Assembly (NCBI GenBank): GCA_038496445.1
Contig: JALMLS010000612.1
Location: 62,001-126,000 of the forward strand
Origin: Trichosphaerium sp. ATCC 40318
Taxonomy: Eukaryota; Discosea; Flabellinia; Trichosidae
Length of the DNA: 64,000 bases
Direction of reading: 5' to 3'
Shown here: positions 1 to 10,200 of the stretch, piece by piece
Numbering within the stretch: the first letter of the stretch is position 1
How the letters are laid out: each line of letters opens with the position of its first letter
Position numbers and translations under genes: made by a program
Notes under the pieces: generated by a model
Told to the model about the DNA's origin: nothing
What the model saw: the letters and a program-made list of their open reading frames with translations, nothing else
Databases searched by the model: none

Positions 1-175
1 CCTACAACAAAAACAACATTTACTGTTAGGATAGACGGAGATATTGTGACACTTCCACTCAACACAACGTTCGACGAGATAGAGGTCATATTCCTAAATG
101 GTGCATTACCAATCAATGTTTCTCATTGTTGTTTGAATAGTTGATCCATACGCTAATGACTCGCCATACCAGTAA
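1..175 (+). CDS. 3' end of an unknown gene (partial)
   Basis: This is the terminal part of a gene that begins before the window. The first exon is open in frame 1 and reads a beta-rich stretch including FTVRIDGDIVTLPL. A 41-nt intron fits at about 98-140: a GTGCAT donor after FLN, and an acceptor in GAATAG. After splicing the frame ends VDPYANDSPYQ at a TAA at 173-175. Unspliced, the frame stops at 145-147 instead. I do not recognise the family. One NxT sequon would fit a secreted protein, but this is weak. Confidence 0.45.
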
Positions 176-1173
176 TTAACAGGCCTAAAACTTGTAAAAT
201 AGAGCTGTTGCCATTGTCCGAATATCTCTCGGATTAGCGTTACATACATTTGAAACCTGCTTTGATTCTATTCTTCGAAATGGTAACTTCACATTATTCA
301 CGTATGCACGACCGTGCATAGCTAGTATTGATGTTGAAGTTAAAAGCCCAGAGCTGTGAATGAACAAATACTTATCCTAACCGTCATAAACATGACAACA
401 TTTATTAAAACAGTTTAGCAAAAGTTATCGGAGTTTGTAATATACAAAGTTCCCTAACTTCCCCCAAAGGGATTGTTGTCACGTGACACCCAGACACTGT
501 ATTACTACCGTGAGGGTTTTTGTTGACAGCACCGTTTTGAACAGTGTAATATCTGCAACTATGCTACGTATAGCACGAGATGTATCAGTTTGAACTGAAT
601 TGGATTTAATCACCAGTCTAGCTTACGCTATTAGGATAGTATTTCACTATCTACCAACATCACTGGGAGTGTTGTCACACAATTTCCCCAGCAGCACAAC
701 GTATTGATTGGGGAATAGTGATCAGCTATTATTATTTGAACCCATTGCTGGCCAACGCTATTAATTGCTTGCTGGGGTGATTACAATACCACTGTGGATA
801 TAATCCATGGGTCCGGCACCCTTACGATGGATGTGAGATGCAAAGGCTTTTTATTTGTGGTTGCACGAGCATATTTTTATTGTGGTTTGCTGTAAGCGCT
901 CATGAAAGGCCTAATTGACTTGCTAGAAGCTTCTTAGGCAAACAGCGTTTGAAAGCGTGCTAATTTAAGTTGTTTGCAACATGGAGAGGCTAATCATTAC
1001 TGCAGATGATAGTTAGCTCTACTAACAGACATGGGGTAATAATTGGCGCAGTCTTACATTATAGGAAGAAAAATTCGGTGGTCGAATAAATCAAACATTT
1101 TTTAGTGCAATTTGTGTAATATTCTAGTATTTATTTTGTAAATAACGCTTTTTTTTTGACATGGATTGATTTC
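176..1173. other. gene-poor stretch
   Basis: I see no convincing coding exon on either strand here. The only open frame of 60 codons (185-367,-) has no family signal and no supporting splice context. A perfect palindrome TCACGTGA lies at 479-486. The stretch separates the 3' ends of two convergent genes, so no promoter is required. Confidence 0.4.
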
Positions 1174-3136
1174 TCACAAGTTCCTGTATTGTTCATAGGT
1201 GAAGTTTTCAAATGGATTTTCTTTTGCAGTGTCTTCAGTAAACTGCGGTTCTCTTAAGAAACGCCTATCAACTTTTGAAGGTGGAATTCCTGTTTTTGCT
1301 TCTCTAGTATTTAAGATATCAAATGCGTCATCCTTTGTTTGTGGTACGCCTAATGATTTATCCTCATACTTCTTGGGCAGAACGACTGTACCTAAACAGA
1401 ATACTATGAGCTTTCATTGTAACTTTTTATTACATTGCTTTGGCGTACTTGTCGTGTTAGTATTTTGGAGTGTTTGAGGATTGGTTAGCCAAGGAGCGTG
1501 AGCTACTACATCTGGTATGTAAGGTTTTGTAGGTGGAATTCCAGTCCTAATTTCGCGCTTGTTCATCGCTGGGGGATCCAGGGAAACTAAAGGTAAGGGC
1601 GCAGGCTTTGTTGGAGGTATACCTGTTCGAACTTCGCGCATGTTCATGTGAGGGTTGATTGAAGGATTACTCGGCTGTGTTGTTGACACGATATTCGATG
1701 CTAAAAGTTGTGGTTGTGCATCAAAGGATATTAGATGTTCTTCATTGTTTGTTGCTGGAATTTTCTTAGGTTGCAAAAAATCCAAAGCTACCTTTGTAGG
1801 AGGGATACCCGTTCTTGTTTCTTTAGTGGTGGAATTTGTTGTTGAGTTGTTTTTGATAGATAAATTAACAGTGTTTTTAGGTGTTAAGTTTGCGTTCGCA
1901 TGATGCTTATTTTTCATTCCAAGCATGCCTTTATCATGAAGTTCTTTAGGTGCTTGATTTCCGGTACAAATCTATGAAAAAAATTAAAAATACAATTTTC
2001 TCTTGGTTACGTTTATCCACAGAAAAAAAATACTTACTTCGTGCCATACTGTTATTCTTGGTTTTTTGCCGTACAAGATTCTATGGTTGCCAGGAGGAAT
2101 AGAACCTCGTGACATTCTTTTGGTGGCGTATCCACACCACATGACGGCACTTTTTGGATGTATATCTATCCATTGATCATCGATGGGATCGTGAAGCTGT
2201 AAGCCTTTGCTTGTCGAACCGAGATTCAAAGCGAAAAGTCCTTGATTGATTGAGAGTCAGCAAAGTAAAAAAGTCAAGACGAGAGAAAAGTATACCTGGG
2301 TCATTGTGTGCAATGCAGTTCATTGGAGGGATACTTCGTTTCTATCCATAATGGTTAGCAACAAAACGGCGTTTCATGAGATCACGTGCCGTGTTGCTAT
2401 TGTAGTAATGAGCGAAATCAAGCATGCCATACTTTGGTTTTGTATCATTGGTTTCGAGCATTGGTAACTTCTCACGTTTCCACAAATCTGATACACTACA
2501 TCCAAAGAGAGTCTCGCACAAAGCATACATCATCTGATACATTATCGAGTCTGTTAAACGGCTTAATCTAGCTAGAGTATCTTGCAGTTCGGGTGGATAC
2601 AAAGCTGTGTCGATGTATCTGTACGAAAGTGAGAATTATTGTAATCATGCTAAACATTGCTTTTTATGCTATGAATGTGTACCTTCCTGTGAGTATACGG
2701 AAGCTTTCTTTATGGGGCACAGCTACATAAAAAATAGTTAGCACGTTGGCGAACTTTATTTGAAAAACCCAAAATGGTGCTAACGGTTTTTCAACGGTTT
2801 GGGTAATATAAATTTAAATATGGACATAGTACCATTGTAACCCATTACTGTGGGATAGTGAAAGGATTCTTTATGGGATTTAGTGCGTTTGAAGAATAGC
2901 TCAGCCGCGTTCAGGCTAGACATTGTAATCTGTTTTAAATGTTCCGGTAGGTTCATCACAGCCCATCCACGACGTTTTAGTAATCTGTGAAGCTTGGTTA
3001 TTTCTGCTGTATCTTGATTTAGTATTTTAATGAGCTCTATGGGTCCTACATGCGCCTAGATGCTGTTAACACAAAATAACTACTGATTCTGTAATACCAG
3101 AGTACCACCTTGACCCACAAGGCTTGATGCTTTCAT
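1174..3136 (-). CDS. 2-oxoglutarate/Fe(II) dioxygenase-like protein with TGIPPTK repeat tail
   Basis: The N-terminal ~280 residues look like the isopenicillin-N-synthase-like family of 2OG/Fe(II) oxygenases. A helical N-domain (RRGWAVMNL, then AAELFFKRTK) leads to the jelly roll. The iron ligands appear as the H and D of HNDPGLFALN plus a later H in GNHRIL. The R of RITVWHE is placed to bind 2OG. The substrate is unknown. Start chosen: ATG at 3136 (MKASSL), followed by exons joined in frame through at least five introns. The C-terminal ~250 residues are Thr/Asn/Pro-rich and carry four TGIPP(T/S)K repeats plus a degenerate fifth (LGVPQTK). One oddity: an in-frame TAG near 2343 between NHYG and KRSIPP. 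A 47-nt intron (GTGATC...ATAG) would remove it but leaves a 1-nt phase mismatch. Stop TGA at 1174-1176. Confidence 0.75.
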
Positions 3137-4076
3137 AACGCTAGGACGTACTGTCACGGTGTTTTTTTTGCCTTTTGAAAATTCAGCGAAAATGAAGCTT
3201 AACCATTCGAAAGTGTACAAGGTTCTCAGTTAGAGTGAATAACAGATACGCTATGTAAACAGTTTATGCGCTATGAAGATCATACTGAGTCCAGTCTAGC
3301 AAGTAGTTTTTTCTTTACAGTTTGACTGGTTTTTAAGCCAGCCCCTTGCCCGTTTTGACAAGGATCGCGTGTTGATACAAAAAAAGAAGTAACTCAGTGC
3401 CATGATAATAAATTATATGCATTGCTGCTCGGATAGTCCCCTCGCTTAATTGGTGCAATGGCTGCGGCTGGAGTGATTTGAGAAATGGGGGTGTGATAAC
3501 CCATGCGACCAGTGAATCTTCGACTGGTGCGCAATGGGTTGGCTAGCTATATGCTTGAGCCATAATCGAACGAGATTACTTTTAAGCATAATTTCAGTTT
3601 TGTACATGGCGTATTTCTAACAAAGAATTGTGGGATTGAACCAAACAATGAAAACCAATAAAATAGAAATTTAACTGATTTTGATGCGGTCTTAAAACTC
3701 GGTTCTGCTGCCACAGTGTTGTTTGCCGTGTCTGAGGTGGCTTTGGCGATGTTACAAACTATTCACAAAGGCAAACTGGTAAATCAAACAAGCGTTCAAA
3801 AGCATCAACTTTTGTTTTCAAAAATAGTTATTTTTGTTTGGTACAATTCTCTTTGTCGCGTTAGGCAAGTGAATACTGTACCCCAAAAAAAAGTTCAGTG
3901 AACACACAAAGATAGATTTTAGAACAATAGTCGAGATAACATTCGATAAGTTTCAGCTGGGATTTAGTGGAAATTCCACAGAAATCTCGTTGATTTTCGC
4001 ACTTCTCATAAAGAATCGCTTCAAAAACAACATCATTATTTAAAAAACAATACAAACAACACAACAAAACATCAAC
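3137..4076. promoter_or_regulatory. divergent intergenic region upstream of Hsp70
   Basis: About 940 bp separate two divergently transcribed genes, so both promoters should lie here. I see no coding exon. Close to Hsp70, GAA/TTC triplets occur at 3970-3983 (GGAAATTCCACAGAAA). Their spacing is 1 and 4 nt rather than the 2 nt of a canonical heat-shock element, so this is only suggestive. The last ~60 bp before the ATG are rich in A and C, as in many unstructured 5' leaders. Confidence 0.35.
3498..3540. repeat. imperfect stem-loop
   Basis: The left arm at 3498-3513 and right arm at 3523-3540 pair over roughly 16 bp with small bulges, enclosing a loop of about 9 nt. It lies in the intergenic region upstream of Hsp70. 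No function is evident. Confidence 0.45.
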
Positions 4077-5993
4077 ATGACTCAATCTACAAAAATAACT
4101 GGACCATGCATCGGCATTGACCTCGGAACGACATATTCTTGTGTCGGTCACTACAACAATGGTAAAGTCGATATCATCGCCAATGACAACGGTAACAGAA
4201 CAACTCCAAGTTATGTTTCGTTTGGAGATACAGAACGTCTTATTGGTGAAGCGGCAAAGAACCAAGCAGCAATGAATCCAGCCAACACTGTTTTTGATGC
4301 AAAGAGATTGATTGGACGTAAATTCAATGACCAGTCAGTTCAGAGCGATGCCAAACACTGGGCCTTCAAAGTTATCAACAAAGACGGAAAGCCACACGTT
4401 CAAGTCACTTTCAAAAATCAACTCAAGACATTTACACCAGAAGAAATCAGCGCCATGGTACTTTCAAAGATGAAGCAAACAGCGGAGAACTACCTTGGAC
4501 AGAAAGTCACAGATGCCGTTGTCACAGTCCCTGCCTATTTTAACGACGCCCAGCGTAAGTCTACAAAAGACGCTGGTATCATTGCAGGGCTCAATATCCG
4601 AAGAATTATCAACGAACCTACAGCGGCAGCACTTGCTTATGGACTCGACACAGCAAACAAAGGCGAGAGAAATGTTCTAGTTTTTGATTTGGGTGGTGGT
4701 ACTTTTGATGTCAGTCTTTTGACCCTCGATGAAGGTGTCACTGAGGTACGCGCCACAGCTGGCAATACTCATTTGGGTGGCGAAGATTTTGACAACAGAG
4801 TCGTTGATCATTTCATCAAAGAGTTCAAACGCAAACACAACCTCGATATTTCAAACAACGACCGTGCCCTAAGGCGTCTCCGTACAGCATGTGAACGCGC
4901 AAAGAGAACACTTTCAAATGCTACAATGGCATCTATCGAAATTGACGCGCTATATCAAGGCACAGACTTTTTTACGAAACTTTCAAGAGCGCGTTTTGAG
5001 GAGCTCAACATGGATCTTTTCAAGCAAACTCTTCAACCAGTTGAACAAGTTCTCAGAGATGCCAAGATGGACAAACACAGTATTCACGAAATCATTCTGG
5101 TTGGCGGATCTACGCGTATTCCAAAAATACAGAAGATGCTCTCTGATTATTTCAACGGAAAGAAACTCAACAAATCTATCAATCCAGATGAAGCCGTTGC
5201 TTATGGTGCCGCTGTTCAAGCTGCGATCATTGCTGGCAAAAAAGACAAAATATTGGACGACATTGTTCTCATTGATGTCGCTCCTTTGAGTATGGGATTG
5301 GAGACCGCAGGTGGTATCATGACGACTCTAATTCCAAGAAACACGAAAATACCAACCACCAAAGAACAACATTTCACTACAGCTGCCGATAACCAACCAG
5401 CCGTTGCAATTCAAGTGTTTGAAGGAGAAAGAAGGTTCACAAAGGACAACAGAGCACTTGGTCAATTCAACCTGACGAACATTCCTCCAGCTCCTCGTGG
5501 TGTACCAAAGATAACAGTATCTTATTCCATTGACTCAAACGGTATTCTCACAGTGAGTGCTAAAGACGAAGCAAATGGTAACTCAAAGAGTATCGAGATT
5601 CAAGCGCAAACAGGCAATCTGACAAAAGAAGATATTGATAGAATGGTTGCCGAAGCTGAGAAATTCAAAGAAGATGATGAGAAAGCATTACAACGTGTGG
5701 AAGCAAAGAATAACCTCGAGAATTACGCTTTCCATGCACGCTCTACACTTGAAGAAAAGAATATAAAGGAGAAACTTGCACCAGAGGAGATATCCACACT
5801 TGAAGAAGAAGTCTTGGATGCAATTCGATTTACTGAAAACAATCCAAACGAAAGTGCTGATACATACAACACAAGGCGTACTCAACTAGAAGAGAAGGTC
5901 AACAAAGTAATGGCAAAGATTCATCAAGCATCGAATCAACCAAATGCCGGTGCTGGAGAGCCAAAACAACCAACTGTAGAAGAAGTTGAATAA
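4077..5993 (+). CDS. HSP70: cytosolic Hsp70 chaperone
   Basis: This is a complete 638-residue ATP-dependent chaperone of the eukaryotic cytosolic Hsp70/Hsc70 type. The three family signatures are present: [11 protein letters not shown] near the N-terminus, [11 protein letters not shown] near residue 200, and [13 protein letters not shown] near 340. The substrate-binding half and helical lid follow, with [12 protein letters not shown]. The gene has no intron, unlike almost every neighbour, as is common for heat-inducible genes that must be expressed when splicing fails. Oddity: the protein ends VEEVE instead of the usual EEVD that docks TPR co-chaperones (the codon before the TAA is GAA). The tail also lacks the GGMP repeats seen in many relatives. 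Confidence 0.97.
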   Translation: MTQSTKITGPCIGIDLGTTYSCVGHYNNGKVDIIANDNGNRTTPSYVSFGDTERLIGEAAKNQAAMNPANTVFDAKRLIGRKFNDQSVQSDAKHWAFKVINKDGKPHVQVTFKNQLKTFTPEEISAMVLSKMKQTAENYLGQKVTDAVVTVPAYFNDAQRKSTKDAGIIAGLNIRRIINEPTAAALAYGLDTANKGERNVLVFDLGGGTFDVSLLTLDEGVTEVRATAGNTHLGGEDFDNRVVDHFIKEFKRKHNLDISNNDRALRRLRTACERAKRTLSNATMASIEIDALYQGTDFFTKLSRARFEELNMDLFKQTLQPVEQVLRDAKMDKHSIHEIILVGGSTRIPKIQKMLSDYFNGKKLNKSINPDEAVAYGAAVQAAIIAGKKDKILDDIVLIDVAPLSMGLETAGGIMTTLIPRNTKIPTTKEQHFTTAADNQPAVAIQVFEGERRFTKDNRALGQFNLTNIPPAPRGVPKITVSYSIDSNGILTVSAKDEANGNSKSIEIQAQTGNLTKEDIDRMVAEAEKFKEDDEKALQRVEAKNNLENYAFHARSTLEEKNIKEKLAPEEISTLEEEVLDAIRFTENNPNESADTYNTRRTQLEEKVNKVMAKIHQASNQPNAGAGEPKQPTVEEVE

Positions 5994-6257
5994 ATGTAAT
6001 ATAACCCTTAGAATCTCTTCATTTTCTTCTTTTTTTTCTTATCTCGAACGCATTCAAAATTTAATCTATGTAGTTAGTTAGTACTGTTCAAACTTACCCT
6101 TTTCTTCATTTAAAAGTACTTTGGGTTTTTTTCACCTCTATGTAAATGATCAAGCCTTCACGACCTCGACCAATCTTTTATAGGAAGTACGTTGAACCAT
6201 GTAGCATGTACAATTTGCACTGTTAAAAAACGCAATCTACAAAGAGAGTGATTTATT

Positions 6258-6974
6258 TCAATGAATAGCTACATTGGTCGCTTCAGTAGTACAATTCCAC
6301 GTTCCATCTGGTAGATACTGTGTAAAACCGACAGTATCTGGATTTGTTAAATCATATTGACATCCAGGTAAAGTTGTACCAGGTGTTTTCACCAAATACT
6401 TGTTCGTGGTTTCCAAACGAACGCTTAAATTAGGATATGGTGTTGCTTTAGACCATACAGCGTAGTTGAAATTGTCTTCCTTCTTCCATGCAAGGCCAAC
6501 AGAGAAAGGAAATTGAGAAGGAAGAAAGGGAGGAAAGTTGACGATAACAGAGTTATTGTCATTTGGCCTTGGAGGGTCATCTGTTATCTCTAGATTAAAG
6601 CTTGATTGTATGATGCTCACTTGGTATGTACGTCCTGGTTGTAGAGGTAGATGGGAGGAAACAGAGTCTCCTTTAAGAAAACGTTAACTATTTAATGAAA
6701 AGCGGTTATTTAACATTGCAGACGCACCTAGCGACACGTAAAGGTAGTCTTGTGTATTGTAGGGTTTAAAACGCCATAAAAATCCTACTGGTAGTTTTTG
6801 TGAATAGCCAGCTGGTTTATTGGCTGCTGGGGTTGCTCCTCGGTAAGTCACGAACCGAAATATCTCAAAAGTGAACGTTGATGCGCTGTTATTTCGCACT
6901 ACTAGCTGTACACCATCCGTGAGGATAACCACAGAGAATATGGCAAAGATTACTACACCTGCACGGAATGTCAT
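6258..6974 (-). CDS. small secreted protein, family unknown
   Basis: Two exons give a protein of about 220 residues. I chose the internal ATG at 6974 because it opens a clean signal peptide (TFRAGVVIFAIFSVVILTDG). Starting further upstream would bury that hydrophobic segment. Exon 1 ends after DYLYVSL with a GTGCGT donor, and exon 2 resumes with GDSVSSHLPLQPG from about 6671. The mature part looks beta-rich (VRNNSASTFTFEIFRFV, WRFKPYN, SVGLAWKKED), with two cysteines near the C-terminus (PGCQYDL, WNCTT) and NxS/T sequons. I do not recognise the family. The gene is tail-to-tail with Hsp70. Confidence 0.7.
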
Positions 6975-7226
6975 AACACTTTTGGTGTTTTTAAGCTCTT
7001 TCCTTGACTTAACATTCAATTCAAAACCGTTCGTTCCTGCCTCCCAATAACAAATTATGAACTTCAGATGCAACGCAAACGAGTGGTTAATATTAAGAGA
7101 ACGCCATTCTCCTTATGGTTAGGTATTTGGAAGCCACGAAGCCTTTTTACTTTAAGATTTATTTCTCGTTTTTTTCTTTTTTTCTTCAAATTACAAATTA
7201 AGCTAGATCTCGTATATGCTTGTTTA

Positions 7227-10200
7227 CTATGTCATAGCTGTCCCTTTAGAAGCGCTTTCACGTCTCCAAAATGTGAAAAATCCGCTCTTTGGACGTTGCT
7301 GTGTTGATCTCTTTGTGTTGATCAATTTGCTCACTAAATCGTCTTTGTATTTCCATTTTTGAACTTTAGCAAGCTGTATACGATGAAGGCGCTTGGCTGT
7401 GAATGTAAAGTCAATTGATTCAAGAAGAACTGATTGATCTACATTATAAGCAGGGTCTAGTACAATAGCAGACATAACATTATCTAGGAAGGAACTTAAT
7501 CAAGAACAACGCAACAACAAGCATAAAAAAAACTGGAGTAAAAACATGTGCAATGCCACTTTTTTTTGTAGTCTTCAGCCTTTTTGTACCTGGTATAGGA
7601 GTATCGAACTCGTCGCAATTTAGGTTATACATCGAAAATACTTGTTTGAGTTGTACAAGTGTCAAATCAGGACAGATACCTTTCGAGTTTGTTAAGTAAA
7701 CCACATAAGATATTCTTGGGTACCTTTTTTGAATGATGGCTTTATGACATTGGCTTTATTAGAAAGAGCGAGCAGACACGTAAGTTGGTAAGTTTCTTTC
7801 ATGTATTCTTCCATTTTCGGTATCATTTTCGTTCCTAGTAGTACGTGAGCAAAAGTTCAGTTCACCCGTATACTAAATTTCTCTCACCTTTGTCAAGGTT
7901 TGTTAGCTCTGCGTTCAGTAGACTGAGGTGCATCTTAGTCTTTACAGCAACAGGGAACGAGCATAGATCACGATGAAGTAGTATTGTATTAAATATAATC
8001 TGGTTCATCAGTGAAAACATTTGAGCAAAGAACTGAGAAGCAATACTACTTTGAACACGACTTCTCTACACAAAAAAAGTTAACGGATCATTTAGCTCAC
8101 AGCCACCGAGTGAAGCGTACCTGTAGGTAAGCCAAATACCTCTTCAAATATAATTTAATGTTATCTACAGATGCTTGAGCATTGCCACTTACGAGGTGCA
8201 AGAGCTAAGGAACGTTTAAGAATTAATGTTTTGTTTTTTTTGCAAATTATGGAGGTATGTACGTGTGGCTTTATGCTTGATATGAGCTTGTTACCCATCG
8301 AAGAGAATGTACGCAGTAGTAACCTGCCAAGTGTGTATATCATTTTTTTAATTCTATTCTCAGCCAGTTCGTCTCTTGCTAGTCCTGGACGCTCCACTGC
8401 CAAGCTCTAAAAAGGTACCATTAACAAACACGAATTTCGTCCTTTTGTAACATACTTGGCGAATGAGATGTAGTAGAGATGCTACTGTACTCAACCAGAA
8501 AGCCATTAAGGCAGAATCTTGTTCACTAGCCTTTAAGGAGTTGTTAGAATCTAAAGTGCAAAAAGTATGCTGTTTACCTTGATGCTCTCATTTAATGCCT
8601 TTGGTACATAGGATAGTATACGAGATGACTGTAGTACGGTACTTTGATCACCTGTAGTTAAGCACTTCCAATAAACCAAGCATCTGAAAATTACAAAAGC
8701 AGGTGTAGGTATTTCGTTAACGAAACAAAACTCTCCATTCTCCTCTAGTAAAAAAATTAGTTCCAAAAAATAACCACAAACAATGTTTTGTCAAAAAAAC
8801 TCTGTTGTAAAAGTGGTTTGTACCGAACTGACAACGAATCGCATTATCTACCAGCATCTTCTGAGAAGTAAAGCCAGTTGACCCCAATTCAGATTCTAAC
8901 GTCTTAGTTATATAAGCTTCAGTATTGGCTTTCTAAACAGAAACCAAATGTAAGTAAATAAATAAAATGATTTTGCAATTACCGAAAGAGTTTCATGCTT
9001 GGCAAACCCGTTTCCAGTATTTCCATTTGAACCATTCGAAGGACTGTCAAATACATTCCTTACATCACGCCTTTGGCGTAAGGTTTTTATTAGCTTATCA
9101 TTCTCTCTACGAAGTGTAGCTAACTTATCAATAAGAGAAGCTTGATTCTTATCCTAATTCGTCGTTAAATTAGTGCACAAGGGATACTCGGCACTGGGTC
9201 AAAAAAACAAGTTAAAGAGTTTATCCTGACTACAACGCTGAAAAATCGCGTTCTCAGTCTAGATTGTAGGTGACAGGCGATGCAAAACGATTTTCTTTTG
9301 ACAGTTGTTTGTTCGTTTTTTTTTGGCGTACGTCAAGTTTGTCATCTTGGTCCGTGAGTCCTCTTCCTTGTCTGTTACCAACAGTAGCATATTGAGCTGC
9401 CGAAAAACTTGGTTTCTCATGCATTGATGTGATATCTACAGATGTAGGTCGACGAGATTTTGTTGTCTTTAGAGTATTGTATTTATCTGCAAGGCTCTTG
9501 TACTTTGCACGCCAAAGGTGAGCTTCTTCTTTGTTTTCATCACCAGCATCAGGAGATGCAATAGAAACACGTTTCTTAGACTTACTTTCCTTTGTATCAT
9601 CGTCATCAGAGTTGTTAGACAAGAGGAAATTATCTTCAGTTGGTGGAGACTCAAGAGCACGTCTTGGTTTAGGAGACTCAAACATAGTCATCAATGATGA
9701 TTTCTTCTTTTTGTGTGAAGATTCCTTTTTGATTGGCTTCTCGTCATCAACTAGAACATCTATCTGGTCTTCATGATGTGCTACTGATCGTTCACGTGCT
9801 TCTTCAAGGCGCGAAATGTGTTCAGCGCGTTGAATTTCTTGTTCTTCGCGCCATTGCTCCTCTCTTTCGTTTGACTCATTTCTTAGCTTGTCTAGCTCGT
9901 CTTGATGCTCTTGCTTTAACCTTTCTATTTCTGCTTGATGCATACGCTTCATTTCTTCCATTTCTTTTTGTAAAGAAATGATTTGTTCATCCTTATCGTC
10001 AAGTTGCGCTTCAAACTTTGCTGTTTTCTCCTCAAATACTTCGGCTGTTTCATTTTTCTCACGCTTGGACTCTTCAAGTTCATTCCTGGCTTTCTCCAGT
10101 AATCCTTTTAACCTTTCATCAGCCTATTGCGTGAGTCAAAAGAATCCTTCTAATTTTTGGAAAGGAAAGAAAGAAATAACAAAGAAAGTTCTTGCTTGTT

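Noticed and set aside
185-367. 60-codon minus-strand ORF
   Set aside because: No family, no splice context, and its length is expected by chance in a 64-kb window.
3400-3560. tRNA-like gene
   Set aside because: A hairpin is present, but there is no A-box/B-box pair and no cloverleaf.
3960-3990. Canonical heat-shock element before Hsp70
   Set aside because: GAA and TTC triplets are present, but their spacing is not the 2-nt step of nGAAnnTTCn, so I only mention it in the promoter entry.
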